Translations under genes and position numbers: made by a program
Notes under the pieces: generated by a model
The model's database searches: none
What the model was told of the DNA's origin: nothing
The model's input: only the letters and a program-made list of their open reading frames with translations
Assembly (NCBI GenBank): GCA_031841125.1
Contig: CM063109.1
Coordinates: 31,810,038-31,874,037, forward strand
Direction of reading: 5' to 3'
Length of the DNA: 64,000 nt
From: Acanthococcus lagerstroemiae
Lineage: Eukaryota; Arthropoda; Insecta; Hemiptera; Eriococcidae
In this document: one piece after another, positions 1-9,640 of the stretch
Layout of the letters: each line of letters starts with the position of its first letter
Position numbering within the stretch: position 1 is the first letter of the stretch

Positions 1-99
1 GTCAGTCGGTAGTTTTACTATTATATATAGGTATTTGTAGTAACGCTCTTTTCGTCGCCCTCTAAAGTAACGCTTTTTTCCGTTCTAGGCCAAAATAAA

Positions 100-535
100 G
101 ACATAAAAATGTCAAAAAAATTGAAAAACAAAAGAGCTTCTGGTCATGACAAAGTATCTAACGAATTTTTCAAGGTAGTAGGAGAAATTGTTCCAAAAAT
201 CTTAACTAGGCTCTTTATCAAAATTCTGAAAGAGAAGAAAATCCCAAAAGACTAGAAGCGTTCAGATATCATTCTTATCTTCAAAAAAGGAGAAAGAGAC
301 AAGATAAACAATTATAGGCCGATCAGTCTAAGCTCAAGAATTTTAAAAATTTTCGCTAAGGTCATAGATGGCTGGATACAACCTTTTCTAACTCAACCCA
401 AACAACAGGCGGGCTTTCGGCCGGGTTACTCTACAACCGATCATCTCCACACCATTAACCAGTTGATCGAGAATGTAATGAATACCAGGTTAGACTCCAT
501 CGGGCCTTCATAGACTTTGCCAAAGCCTTTCACTT
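100..535 (+). pseudogene. RTE-like LINE, reverse transcriptase N-terminal piece (segment 1 of 3)
   Basis: Translation on the plus strand gives a reverse-transcriptase start typical of RTE-like LINEs: a KASGHDKV-type opening, then the block NNYRPISLSSRILKIFAKVI, and later QAGFRPGYSTTDHL. Stop codons interrupt it (for example where PKDWKR would be expected), so it is dead. The frame breaks off at the motif that should read FIDFAKAFD, because another LINE is inserted there. The element resumes at 5004 and again at 9641. The start is uncertain: bases 1-99 show no clear homology, so the copy may be 5'-truncated or begin before the window. Confidence 0.8.
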
Positions 536-585
536 TATTAATTATTATTTATTAAAGACCGAGGTTAACAGCCGACCAGGCCTTG

Positions 586-1041
586 TTAACGCACCCATTT
601 TTGGGCACAGGTCTCCACCACCTTCTTCCAGTCAGTTTTGACTTGGGCTGAGCCCGTCCACCCTACTCCCGCATTTGTCACAAATTCGTCGCGCCAGCGA
701 GTGCGGGGTCGGCCTCTTCTGCGTTTCTTGTCGTAGGGGGTCCAGGCGGCCAGTTTATATCCCCATCTCTTGGGCCCCTCCCTCGCCAGGTGTCCAGCGA
801 ATTTATATTTCAGTTTTTTAATCGTATAGCCAATGTCTCTATTACTTTTGGTTTTTTCAAAGATTTTACAATTGCTTACTTTATCTATCAATTTGATATT
901 TAGTATACTACGTAGCATGGCGAGTTGCGTTTTTTTCAATCGTTGGACATTCCTCTTAGACATGGCCCAAGTTTGTGCGCCGTAGGTGAGCACCGGAATC
1001 ACATTGCCTTGTAAGATTTTAATTTTAGTTGTTGTACGCAT
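586..1041 (-). pseudogene. RTE-like LINE ORF, C-terminal domain
   Basis: The 151-residue frame matches the C-terminal end of RTE-like polyproteins. It has VLTYGAQTWAMSKRNVQRL followed by a RT-thumb-like region (LKTQLAMLRSILNIKL type), then KKLKYKFAGHLAR and the signature GRPRTRWRDEFVTNAGVGW. It ends with WKKVVETCAQKWVR and a stop, as the family does. The first methionine is only an internal residue; the coding sequence continues upstream through about 1150 and, past the inserted element, into 4596-5003. It is a fragment of the inserted LINE, not a separate gene. Confidence 0.85.
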
Positions 1042-1576
1042 ACTACTTTTAAATATATGTTTTAGTGCCCAGAAAGCTTTCTAGCTATTCGCGATTCTTT
1101 TCCTGATTTCTAAATCCATTCTTCTACCTACCGCCACCGTCTGGCCAAGGTACGTGTATTCCGGCACCCTATCTTTTTTTTTTTTCTTCTTTTTTTTTCT
1201 TTTTTTTTTTCTATTTATATCTTATATTATGTCTAATCCGATGTATTTTTTTTCAGCAGGGACCAGCCCCGGCAGGAACAGCCGCAGTGCGGACAACAAG
1301 TTGTCCACCACAACAGTCCCACCAAGGTCCCGGCACCCACTCTTATACTCACTGATAGGGTACATTATTTTGTTATCCATGGCTAGTATTGGCCCACCCT
1401 CAGCTGTTGGTCTTCAACGCAACATTATCAGAGGGGTGGACTCCCCCCAGCTCCACACCACGACATATGGTGTTTTCTTGTCTCGTTTTATTAGTGTCCT
1501 TTAAGAGTTTCCATAAGATATGGGTCGTGAGTTATTTTTATTATTATTATTATTATTTCCTTTCCATCAATGTAGA

Positions 1577-4327
1577 CTACTGAGTCCCAGCACTTGTTTC
1601 AGTGGCCTCATCTGCCCACAGCCGCCTCACACAGTCACGGATGTAAGCCCTGCAACTAGGCCTCAAGAGGTCCAGCTGCGCAGGTCGACCATCGGCAAAC
1701 AGTGGACACTCCGTGAAGATATGTTCCGCAGTCTGCAGACCGCCACATCCGCATCTGTCAGACACACGTCTCTTCATTCTGAAGAGGTATGCCTTGAAGC
1801 AGCCATGACCAGTCAGTCCCTGAGCTAGGTAAAAGTCCACCCCATTGACTCCCTTCGTACTTACTATGGGAAGTAGTTTTTTGGTCCACTGGCCAGTGGG
1901 TGTATTATCATACCATGTTTGCCAGATTTTGACGCATGACTTTCCCAACCTTCTCCTCACAACAGAGGGCTTGGATAGGGCTGGGGGTAGTTCATGCCTG
2001 TTACAATTTTGTGGAAGGGGTATTCTTTTGCGCCACGAATATGTCACAGCCGATTTTTCTATTGCCAAACGGAGGGGGAGGATACCAGAAATATTACAGG
2101 CAGTTAGGTATGGCACAGTTCTATACAACCGGCCGCACGCAATCACCATTTTCCTGTGCATACTGTCTATTTTGTTGCGATTTGCCTCAATTCGGTGGGC
2201 GAATACTGGACTCGAATAGGACATAATGGCATTAACAGTGCCCTCGATCATAGTCTTACGGGATTTGTTGTCGTATCCATAGGTATTATGGAATACGGAC
2301 AGCAGTCGCCGAAACAGAGATTCCGATTTCTCACACATTTTATTGATGTGTGTGTCCCACCTAAGTTCGTTGTCAACAAACAACCCAAGGTATTTTATAA
2401 CATTCTTACTGTCCAAAACATGCCCATTACTTAATTTTATTGCTTGTGGTTTTGGGGTGATCTTATTTTTAATGTTCCCAAAGATGATTATTTCTGTTTT
2501 TTCTTTATTACAAGTTAGACCAGCAGCCAGGAGTGTCTCATCTATCATGTCCAGAGCTTCAGAAATGGCCTTTTCAAGTCCGTCACGAGAGTTGCCGCGC
2601 ACCAACATGATTGTATCATCCGCATAACATGTAAGATGACGACCAGTGGTGTGTAACCCCTCCAGGACAAAGTTGTAGCCAATATTCCAGAGCACCGGAC
2701 CAAGTACTGACCCCTGTGGGCAGCCTTTAATCAGAAAAGTACTGGCATTGCCACTACATATTTCTCGGTTGGATGTGTAATTTTGAATGATCGTGATGAG
2801 GTATTCAGGAAATTGGAATCTCTTCAACTCCCCAATCAGGTGCTCCCAACTTAAGTTATCAAAGGCCCCAGATATGTCAATTGCAACTGCTGCCGTATAC
2901 CATGATAGGTGTCTGTTGATGCGTACCTGGTCCAGGAAGCTATGCACTGCATCAACTGTGCTACATTTTTGACGGAAGCCAAATTGTCTTGTAGACAGAA
3001 TATTATTATTGCTAATGTGCTGATTAATTCTGTTAATAATTAGTCGTTCCAAAGTTTTTCCTAGTACAGATAGGAGGGTGATTGGTCTGTACGATTTAAC
3101 CTCATTGGGATCTTTATTCTCCTTCAGAAGCCACACAACCTTCCCCGGCTTCCAGCAGTCAGGGAAGGTGCAGGTTTGAAGGCACCCTGTAAAAAGAGTT
3201 GACAAAGTATTTCGATTTGATTTGTTGTAAATTTTCAATATTTTGTAATTGATCCCATCCAGCCCTGGGGCTGACCGATTTCTAGATTTTTTCAGCACAT
3301 TAGTCACTTCACTGTCAGTTACATAGCTTCCTGGTGGGGAGCTCCTCACAATGGAATCAAACCCTAATGAGATCGGTTTTTTGTCATGTTTCCCGAATTT
3401 GGCAATTAGGAGAGAATCCTCACTAATTGCCGGAGGGCAAAAGCCAACTTTTTTAACCTGTGTCTTGTAGGGTTTTCCCCAGGCTGAGTCCACTGTGACA
3501 AAGTCCCGCCAGGCTTTCTTCTTGGCGTTCTTGATAAGGTAAGTCACCTGCTTCCTCTTTACCTTGCAGCGGTCCTGCAATGTAACTCGTGTAGTGTCAT
3601 TCCTGACTCTTTGGGTCTTGCGTCGCAGCTTCTTCAGCTCTTGGCATGCAAGCTCAATTTCCTGCGTCCACCAGTAAGTTTTCCTTTTCACAGATTTTGT
3701 TTTTGTTGAATGCCTGACTGCCGCTGAGAGGAGGTTTGTAACTCTTTCCGCCTCAGCTTCGCAGTCAGCCATTGTTTCTATATTCTGCAAATTGACTGGG
3801 TTGTCTTCCAGGAATTTTTCTGCTGCTTTTATATCTATGGATTTTATAACAATTTCCTTCTTACCTAAATTGCCAACTGGTATTCCAAAGGTGATTATGT
3901 GGTGATCTGAAAGGGATTCAAAATTTTTCTGTACTTCCCAAGCCGAAATGTTTACTCCTTTTGTAAAAGTGTAGTCGTTTATTGTTTCCCTCCCTTGGTG
4001 GACACAGGTTGGGGTGTTGTTATTCCACCTAATGAGGCCTGTAGTATTCACCAGGTCAGTCAAGCAGTGGTCCCTAGGCCGCATAGGAAGGCTAGTTAAG
4101 TCCTCCATGCGGCAGTTGAGATCCCCTGCAATGATGCAAGCTGGTGCAGTGGATGCCAAGAGCTGGAGATCTCTGGTGTCTGCAGATATCGGTTGGTTGG
4201 GGGACAGATATACCCCAAAAATTTTTATTCCCTGTATCTCAATTCCAACTATGTTTTGGTTTCGAATATTTATATTTTTGTATCCAAGTTGTCTGTCTAT
4301 AAGGAGGGCCACAGAGCTCTTCCACAC
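1577..4327 (-). CDS. R1/I-like LINE ORF2: endonuclease-reverse transcriptase (916 aa open frame, 5' broken)
   Basis: A LINE polyprotein that would nick target DNA and reverse-transcribe its own RNA. Order of domains: apurinic-type endonuclease (about residues 1-150, with IIAGDLNCR and the SDHHIITFGIP box near 140), a linker, reverse transcriptase (about 330-620, with SAPGLDGINYKIL, SYRPITLLSVLGKTLERLI, GCPQGSVLGPVLWNI and the catalytic CYADDTIML), then a thumb and a C-terminal CxCG..H..C knuckle (about 860-885). The knuckle and domain order suit R1/I-type clades; I cannot fix the family. The frame is open for 2.7 kb, so the copy is young, but it starts at a GTG after an in-frame TGA. The true N terminus lies in 4328-4470 and is broken. 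Confidence 0.9.
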   Translation of the reverse strand: MWKSSVALLIDRQLGYKNINIRNQNIVGIEIQGIKIFGVYLSPNQPISADTRDLQLLASTAPACIIAGDLNCRMEDLTSLPMRPRDHCLTDLVNTTGLIRWNNNTPTCVHQGRETINDYTFTKGVNISAWEVQKNFESLSDHHIITFGIPVGNLGKKEIVIKSIDIKAAEKFLEDNPVNLQNIETMADCEAEAERVTNLLSAAVRHSTKTKSVKRKTYWWTQEIELACQELKKLRRKTQRVRNDTTRVTLQDRCKVKRKQVTYLIKNAKKKAWRDFVTVDSAWGKPYKTQVKKVGFCPPAISEDSLLIAKFGKHDKKPISLGFDSIVRSSPPGSYVTDSEVTNVLKKSRNRSAPGLDGINYKILKIYNKSNRNTLSTLFTGCLQTCTFPDCWKPGKVVWLLKENKDPNEVKSYRPITLLSVLGKTLERLIINRINQHISNNNILSTRQFGFRQKCSTVDAVHSFLDQVRINRHLSWYTAAVAIDISGAFDNLSWEHLIGELKRFQFPEYLITIIQNYTSNREICSGNASTFLIKGCPQGSVLGPVLWNIGYNFVLEGLHTTGRHLTCYADDTIMLVRGNSRDGLEKAISEALDMIDETLLAAGLTCNKEKTEIIIFGNIKNKITPKPQAIKLSNGHVLDSKNVIKYLGLFVDNELRWDTHINKMCEKSESLFRRLLSVFHNTYGYDNKSRKTMIEGTVNAIMSYSSPVFAHRIEANRNKIDSMHRKMVIACGRLYRTVPYLTACNISGILPLRLAIEKSAVTYSWRKRIPLPQNCNRHELPPALSKPSVVRRRLGKSCVKIWQTWYDNTPTGQWTKKLLPIVSTKGVNGVDFYLAQGLTGHGCFKAYLFRMKRRVSDRCGCGGLQTAEHIFTECPLFADGRPAQLDLLRPSCRAYIRDCVRRLWADEATETSAGTQ

Positions 4328-4580
4328 TCTGTTTCACCCTGGGGTGGGAGACAGGGTTCTGTAGCAGTGTGGCTCAGATATTATTACTAATCCACATTCC
4401 AGGCGGGTGGCATGGTGCAAAGCCACGTCCATCGCCGCTGGGAATGGTTCGTGTTGCATTGCAGGACCTTGATAAGGGAAGTAATACTTACTTACCTATC
4501 TTGAGGATCCTCCACCTCGGTGTTGCCTCCCGAAGAGGAGCCCCTGCTGGCAAGGTATTTCTTCAGGAGCGATTTCCTGG
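4328..4580 (-). pseudogene. Broken N-terminal endonuclease end of the nested R1/I-like LINE
   Basis: Minus-strand translation continues the endonuclease upstream of the 916-aa frame. A TGA follows TLSPTPG in the same frame as the long ORF, and further upstream the segment AMDVALHHATRLECGLVIIS is readable. One frame over, KVLQCNTNHS gives the usual LINE endonuclease opening. So there is one nonsense codon and one frameshift in the first 45 residues. Upstream of this a short Gly/Ser-rich stretch ending in TAG near 4495 may be the last residues of ORF1. Confidence 0.7.
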
Positions 4581-4595
4581 TCCGGCACCCTATCT

Positions 4596-5003
4596 ACGGT
4601 TACCCCGCCCGCCTGCGCCCCCCCCCCGGACGCTCTCGTCAGATGACATTACTTTCGTTTTTCTGACGTTCATTGTGAGGCCTATTTTAGCGCATGTTAT
4701 TTCCAGCTCTCTTACCATTCCCTCCAGTTCGTCAATATTCTTTGCGATGAGGATGATATAGTCGGCGAACCTCATATTACTCAGAAACTCGCCGTTTATT
4801 TTCAGTCCCTTTAACGCCCAGTTCAGTTCGCGAAAAGCCTGTTCCAGAACACAGTTAAATATATTCAGGGAGAGCGGATCGCCCTGTTTGACACCTCTTT
4901 TTATTTCAAATGTTCTACCTCGTTTATCCGTTTTTATATATGCTATTGCATTTTCGTAGAATTCTTTCAGAATTTGGATATATTTTGGGTGGATATTTTG
5001 TTT
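4596..5003 (-). pseudogene. RTE-like LINE, central reverse-transcriptase piece
   Basis: Minus-strand translation shows RGVKQGDPLSLNIFNCVLEQ, then KGLKINGEFLSNMRFADYII, which are RT blocks of RTE-like LINEs. The catalytic box reads FADY instead of FADD, so the second catalytic aspartate is lost. The piece then reads LTMNVRKTKVMSSDES and, across the nested insertion, RVPEYTYLGQTV at 1130-1170. A C-rich run on plus near 4617-4628 gives a glycine-rich stretch and probably marks slippage. Confidence 0.8.
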
Positions 5004-5722
5004 AAGCCTTTCACTTACTTACCCACAATTCTTGCCGTCAGCACTAAAAAGTCAAGGGGTTCCGGAAATTTTTATGAAAATTATCAAGGAAATGTACGAG
5101 GGGCTAGAAAGTAGAACTGTAACAGATGTAGTTGGAAATTATTTTGCGATCCAAAGGGGAGTAAGGTAGGGTGACCCCTTATCTCCATTATTATAAAGTT
5201 GTGGTCTACAAGAAGTTTCCAGAAATTTGGATTGGAGAAAAAGGGTATAAAAATTAACGGGGAACACTTCAATAATTTACGCTTTGCTGATGATGTAGTG
5301 CTGATAGCAAGCAACAAAGAAGAATTAGAAGACATGATACAGGAATTGAACAGAAACGGGCTGACAGCAGGTCTTAGCATGAATCTGGTCAAAACTAAAA
5401 TAATAAATAACCAAAACAGAACCTATGACATTAAAATTAACGAAGAAAAAGTAAAAGGGGTGGAAAGCGTAATATATGTGGGCCAACAAATGTCATGCAA
5501 CAAATCTCAAGAGGAAGAAATTGAACGCAGAATAACCCTCGCTTGGACTAAATTCTGGCCTCTAAAATTCATTTAGAAAGGTTCCTTTCCACCTTGATCA
5601 ATAAGCGAAATTTTCAATGCGTGTGTCCTCCCAACTCTAACATATGGCTCCAAAACTTGGACTTTGTCCAAAAAAATGATACAAAAAATTAGAACTACCT
5701 ACTCAAAATTCGATGGAACGAT
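5004..5722 (+). pseudogene. RTE-like LINE, reverse-transcriptase middle (segment 2 of 3 of the outer element)
   Basis: This continues the plus-strand LINE broken at 535. It reads SQGVPEIFMKIIKEMYEGLE, then RGVR*GDPLSPLL with a TAG inside the conserved RQGDPLSP block. It goes on to LRFADDVVLIASNKEELEDM with an intact FADD catalytic box. After AGLSMNLVKTKI and an ERRITLAWTKFWPLK region, it reaches LPTLTYGSKTWTLSKKM. It stops at 5722, where a hAT-type element is inserted, and resumes at 9641. Stops and a frameshift near 5575 make it a pseudogene. Confidence 0.85.
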
Positions 5723-6328
5723 CACTGGCGAACCCAGACCATTTTAGCAGGTGTGCCAATTTCAGGGAATGAGTAATTTTTTAAGTTTTCAAGTTCTAAG
5801 CTCAAAAACAACATCATACATAGATGGGTGGCATATTACCAGGGATTTTCAAGCTACTCGTAAATTTAATGAATGGAAATTTCTGAGAATTACAATATAA
5901 AAATTTATATTTTAATTTTTCGTAGACTCTTGTAACAAATATCATCTTTCAATCAAAGGTAACATAGCCTACAAATAGAAGAAAAAGAAAGAAATAGTAA
6001 TATGGTACCTCCCAATTGGCTCCCCAGACACCGCCCCTCGCCATTCGCAACCCGGAAACTACCATCTCTAGCATATCGTCGGGTTGCTGGTGCGAACGTA
6101 TTGAGGCTGGCCCGAGCCCCCATTTCGTCGACCGTTTCGGTGCGCGCTGTCCTCAAGGGCCACTACGGCGTACCCTACTGACCGAGGGAACCGCCATTGT
6201 CGCGACGACGACCTGGAATTCGGGTGCACCGCAGACGGACGCGCTGCCGTTGCTCCAACCCTTCACTTCCTCGTCTGGGTGCGTGTGTCGACGCAGGAAG
6301 GTGGTGACGGCGGGTGAGCTTCTCTTCT

Positions 6329-7012
6329 TCAGGATGGTACAGGATCGATGGTGTGGGCCGAGCTTTCTCCGTCGGCCCTCTGCCTCGACCACTCTGCCTG
6401 CATCTTCCTCTTCATGATGGCCGAGACAAAGGCCGACACCCGGTTCCAACTGCTGCCGCTCTTCATCATCTCCGGAACCAGGGTGTCCGGCGCGAGACGG
6501 CTGATGTCGTCGTCTTCTTCCTTTTCTTCGTCGTCTTCTTCATCCGGCTCATCGCGTGGTGTTGAAACCGTCCCGCGCCTCTCATGCTTCCAGGCCTCAC
6601 ACTCGAACAGGGTGTGCCAGGGTGTGTCTTCCGCCCCTCGATCACAGTGCGTGCACACGGGGCTCGGCGCTATCGCCATCCGGTGTAGGTACGTGCCGAA
6701 GCACCCGTGGCCGCTCAGGACTTGGGTAAGGTGGAAGTTCAGCGCTCCGTGCACTCTTCCTACCCATCCATCGAGGTCGCGTATCAGCGCTCGGGTCCAC
6801 TCGCCCTTGGACGAATGGGCGAGCGCGTCCTTCCACTTCCGAAGCGTGTCCTGCTGGATGACTCGCTTGACCGAAGTGCTTCTCTTCTCGTCTTCGCTTT
6901 CTTCTTCGCACCGTATACCTCCGCTATTTCGCCGACCTTGAGTTCGATCGGCGGTATACGCGCTAACACGCCTACTGCCTCCGAAGAAACAGTGCGGTAT
7001 GCACTGACACAC
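6329..7012 (-). pseudogene. R1-like LINE: C-terminal zinc-knuckle domain
   Basis: The frame reads KGEWTRALIRDLDGWVGRVH, then LNFHLTQVLSGHGCFGTYLH and the knuckle CTHCDRGAEDTPWHTLFEC, a CxxC-x8-HxxxxC pattern found at the C terminus of R1-type LINE proteins. It is followed by an acidic Glu/Asp run (DEPDEEDDEEKEEDDD), a conserved final helix (SWNRVSAFVSAIMKRKMQ) and the stop. The knuckle is intact. The nested LINE at 1175-4580 has the same SGHGCF block, so the two belong to related clades. Confidence 0.85.
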
Positions 7013-7632
7013 CTCATCGCGGCTTTTCGCTGGATCTTCTCCATCTCCACTCTTCTATACGGAATCTTAATGGCGTCGGCGAATACCGGCGCCCCGTATA
7101 GGAGGACCGACATCACTACGTTGACGTACAGTCTTCTTCTCTGCTCTTTCGGTCCCCCTAGGTTCGACATCAGACGGGACAGCTGGCCGGCTACTCGATC
7201 CGCCTTCTCAGCTGCCCGTCGGAAGTGTTCTCGGAACGACAGCTTCCCGTCGAACCACAGCCCCAGGTACTTCAGTGCTGTACAGGGCGCAATCTCCACA
7301 CCTTTGAGGACGAAGGTGGGTGGGCTGTACTTGCGGCGCGTTGTAAACAAAACAGCTTCCGTCTTCTGCACCGCCAAGCACAACCCCGCCGACTCGATCC
7401 AGCGGGTCAGCGTCTCCAACGCCTGGTTAACCCGTCGCGTGACCTCTGCTGTCGTTTCTGCCTGGCACACCACCAGCGTGTCATCAGCGTAGCAGATCAA
7501 CTTCACGCCTGGTGGTAGTGCCAGCTTCAGCAATCCGTTGAAGGCGGCGTTCCACAGGGTAGGTCCGAGTACTGATCCCTGAGGAACGCCGCAGGTCATC
7601 GCTCTCGTGATTGGACCGGCCGCCGACTCCAT
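6784..7632 (-). pseudogene. R1-like LINE: reverse-transcriptase palm and thumb
   Basis: The frame carries TCGVPQGSVLGPTLWNAAFN, the catalytic LICYADDTLVVCQ, LCLAVQKTEAVLFTTRR and LKYLGLWFDGKLSFREHF. The thumb follows, with VLLYGAPVFADAI and KAAMRCVSAYRTVSSEA. These are the RT blocks B to F of R1-like LINEs in the right order. The YADD box is intact. Homology ends near residue 245, where a frameshift moves the coding frame into 6329-7012. Confidence 0.85.
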
Positions 7633-7698
7633 CTCTATTCGGCGGCCGTGAAGTAGCTTCGAATAATGCGCACGAGGTAATAGGTACCCGCGCCAATT

Positions 7699-9123
7699 TC
7701 AAGTCTCCATGATAAGCGTATACGGTATCGAGTTGAACGCGTTCTTGATGTCGAGGCTGACTGCCGCGCAGAACTGCCGCTCGCGAATCGCCTTCTCCGC
7801 CAACTTCCTTAACTTAAGCGCGGCGTCCGCAGTCGAGCGGCCAGTTCTGAATCCGTACTGACTGCTCGAAATTGTCTTCCGCTTCTCAAAGTGCTCCTCC
7901 AACCTATTCGCGATGGTTCGCTCAAACACCTTGCCGACGGTGTCGAGCAGGCAAATAGGCCGGTACGAGGACGGCTGACCATCTGGTTTTCCTGGCTTCT
8001 TGATCAAGGCCAGCCGCGCCGCCTTCCATCTGCTCGGAAATGTCCCCTCCTGCAACGCACGGTTGTAGACGTTGGTCAGGAGGGACGGATCTGCACGGTG
8101 GACCACTTCCCAGACGACGTTGGGGATCAGGTCCGGACCCGGCGCCTTCCTCTTCTTGGTCCGGATCCTGTCGATCGCCTGGTCCACCTCTCCGACACTA
8201 AGCAGAGGGAAATCCTCTCGCACCTCGGCAGAAGACGCCGTTAGCGGGGGGCGCTGGGGGAACAGTTCTTGCACTACCTGTTGCAGCACCCCTGGCTCCA
8301 TTCGGCTCGTCACCGACGGCCCTCCGGCTTTCTTCATCACCACCTTGTATGGCTTGCCGAAGGGATCGTCGTCGGCTTCTTCACATAGCTCCTCCCAAGC
8401 CGCCTTCTTACTTCTTCGTATGGCCGACTTGAGGGTACGACGAGCCTGCTGGTACTGCTGCGAAGCTTCTACCGCGCCTTCGTCGTCTCTTCGTGTTCGT
8501 TGGTAACGACGACGAAGCCGGTTACACTCCCTCCGCAGCTCGGCGATGTCGTCGGTCCACCAATAGACTGGTTGTCTCTTGCGCGGCGGACCGACACGGG
8601 GCATTGCGCTGTCGCAGGCCGCCGCCACTGTTCGGATGACATTCGCGGCAGCGGCCTCTGCGCTCTCCTCTTCTTCGTCATCCCGACGCTCTCCCGTTCC
8701 CCAGGTGAGAGCCAGGAAGCTCGCCTCCAGTCGATCGGCGTCCAGCTTCCTGATCGCCCATCTTCCCAGCTTCTTTGGAGCAGTGACCACGGTATTTCCT
8801 TTGTCCAGCGTGAAGGTGATGTACCGGTGGTCACTCCCTGACTCCTCATCCAGCACGGACCAGCCCTTGATCCAGCGGGCCAGTCCTGCTGACGCGAAGG
8901 TGACATCGATGACCGACCCCACCTTGATGAAATCGGGTAGGAGTGCCGCCCATGTTCGTCGGAACGAGATCCATCCGGGCGGCAAACTCCCCCAGGGCGT
9001 ATCCTCGAGGGTCGGTCCGGCCGGAGTGCCATTCCGTGGATTTGGCGTTGAAGTCTCCGGCCACGATGACTCTTGACGTCTTCCTCGCGATGCTCTCCTC
9101 AAGACAGGCAAGGTAGGCTTCAA
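7699..9123 (-). pseudogene. R1-like LINE: end of endonuclease, linker and start of reverse transcriptase
   Basis: The useful part starts near residue 70 of this 474-residue frame, with the endonuclease close (VIDVTFASAGLARWIKGW, SDHRYITFTLDKG). An Arg-rich linker and a WWTDDIAELRRECNRLRRRY block follow. RT motifs come next: KKRKAPGPDLIPNVVWEV, SYRPICLLDTVGKVFERTIA, QYGFRTGRSTADAALKLRKL and SLDIKNAFNSIPY. It breaks right after the first catalytic aspartate block and resumes in another frame at 7632. The first 60 residues are out-of-frame reading. Confidence 0.85.
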
Positions 9124-9319
9124 ACTCCTCTAGTCTTCTGTTCGGGAAGAAGTAGCAGCTGTATACGGTGATTTCTCCAACCTGCACAGCTACATACCCC
9201 TCCCCCTCCTCTACCTTGCCCGGAGCAATGGGACAGTCAGGACATATGCCAACGGCTGTCAGTCCAGTACGGTCTCTGTACCATCCTTGAACTTCGCCTA
9301 CCCTGTAGGGCTCGCTCAA
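8846..9319 (-). pseudogene. R1-like LINE endonuclease domain, N-terminal piece
   Basis: The frame opens at a TTG codon with SEPYRVGEVQGWYRDRTGL, which follows the QEPY motif of LINE endonucleases. It contains VAVQVGEITVYSCYFFPNR, the catalytic VIVAGDFNAKSTEWHSGRTD and GYALGEFAARMDLVPTN. Near 8990 the frame slips: the continuation GSVIDVTFASAGLARWIKGW, with the SDHRYITF box, is in the frame of 7699-9123. The first catalytic part of the domain (the INxxR region) is missing because the element is 5'-truncated at about 9317. Confidence 0.8.
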
Positions 9320-9436
9320 CTAACATGACTAATTCTTTAAAGAAAGAAGAAAGTTTTAAAGTTGAACTTATGAATTATGGTACTATAACAACTAACATGA
9401 CTAATTCATTAAAGAAAGAAGATAGTTTTAAAGTTG
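9318..9436. repeat. 72-bp imperfect tandem duplication in the hAT right arm
   Basis: The stretch beginning aactaacatgactaattc at 9318 is repeated from 9390 with a few mismatches (shared run about 47 bp, followed by divergence). It sits immediately beside the truncated 5' end of the R1-like LINE, so it may record a rearrangement at that insertion. Confidence 0.7.
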
Positions 9437-9640
9437 CCTTTATTCGCGAATGAGATAAAGATGAGAACGAAGTGGAATCAGGCTGACCAGTTTTACAATC
9501 ACTGATGACCAAAATGGAATCAAGCAGACCACATTTGGGATTGTTAAAGTGCTATTCTTAAATAAGAAACTTTTTTTTTTGATTCAACAGGTGTGCTAGT
9601 GGCACACTGGCACACTGCTGGGTTCGCCAGTGGGAACGAT

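Larger units (their letters stand above)
1175..4580 (-). mobile_element. R1/I-like LINE nested in the inner RTE-like LINE
   Basis: The 15-bp sequence tccggcaccctatct occurs exactly at 1160-1174 and again at 4581-4595, flanking this 3406-bp block. On the minus strand the block ends in an A-rich tail (T-rich on plus, 1175-1212), as expected of target-primed reverse transcription. Inside is a long ORF with endonuclease, reverse transcriptase and a C-terminal zinc knuckle. The 5' end at 4580 falls just upstream of the endonuclease start, in what looks like the very end of ORF1, so the copy is 5'-truncated. It is the youngest insertion of this nest by position, because it cuts the element around it. 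Confidence 0.9.
536..5003 (-). mobile_element. RTE-like LINE inserted in the outer LINE
   Basis: This minus-strand LINE is bounded by a 13-bp direct repeat, aagcctttcactt, at 523-535 and 5004-5016. That is the expected target-site duplication, and the outer LINE reads through once the insert is removed. The 3' end (536-556) is an AT-rich run of TTATTA units, like the short tandem-repeat tails of RTE elements. It is itself split at 1174/4596 by a second LINE. It holds reverse-transcriptase blocks (4596-5003) and the C-terminal part (586-1041). The endonuclease and N-terminal RT are missing, so it is 5'-truncated. Confidence 0.85.
6003..9317 (-). mobile_element. GC-rich R1-like LINE inside the hAT-type element, 5'-truncated
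   Basis: Minus-strand frames across this block make up one LINE ORF2 in pieces: endonuclease (8846-9319), endonuclease end plus RT start (7699-9123), RT core (6784-7632) and a C-terminal knuckle (6329-7012). It is far richer in G+C than everything around it, which suggests a different source lineage or mutational age. The 5' end cuts into the endonuclease at about 9317. The 3' untranslated part runs to about 6003 without a clear poly-A tail, and I could not find a convincing target duplication, so the edges are approximate. Confidence 0.8.
5723..9632. mobile_element. hAT-type element carrying a LINE
   Basis: The ends form 15-bp inverted repeats, cactggcgaacccag at 5723-5737 and its complement at 9618-9632. 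They are flanked by a perfect 8-bp duplication, ggaacgat, at 5715-5722 and 9633-9640. An 8-bp duplication with CA(C/G)TGGCG ends is the hAT hallmark. Excising it rejoins the outer LINE in the frame that reads MERSILNIK, a conserved RTE motif. The arms (5738 to about 6002, and 9318-9617) show no transposase, so it is non-autonomous or gutted; most of its length is an inserted R1-like LINE. Confidence 0.85.

Noticed and set aside
1154..1583. Plus-strand open frames with runs of Phe/Tyr
   Set aside because: They arise from the poly-T tail and TTA repeats of the minus-strand LINE 3' region.
6016..9076. Many long plus-strand frames
   Set aside because: They are antisense shadows of the GC-rich R1-like LINE, where stop codons are scarce on both strands.
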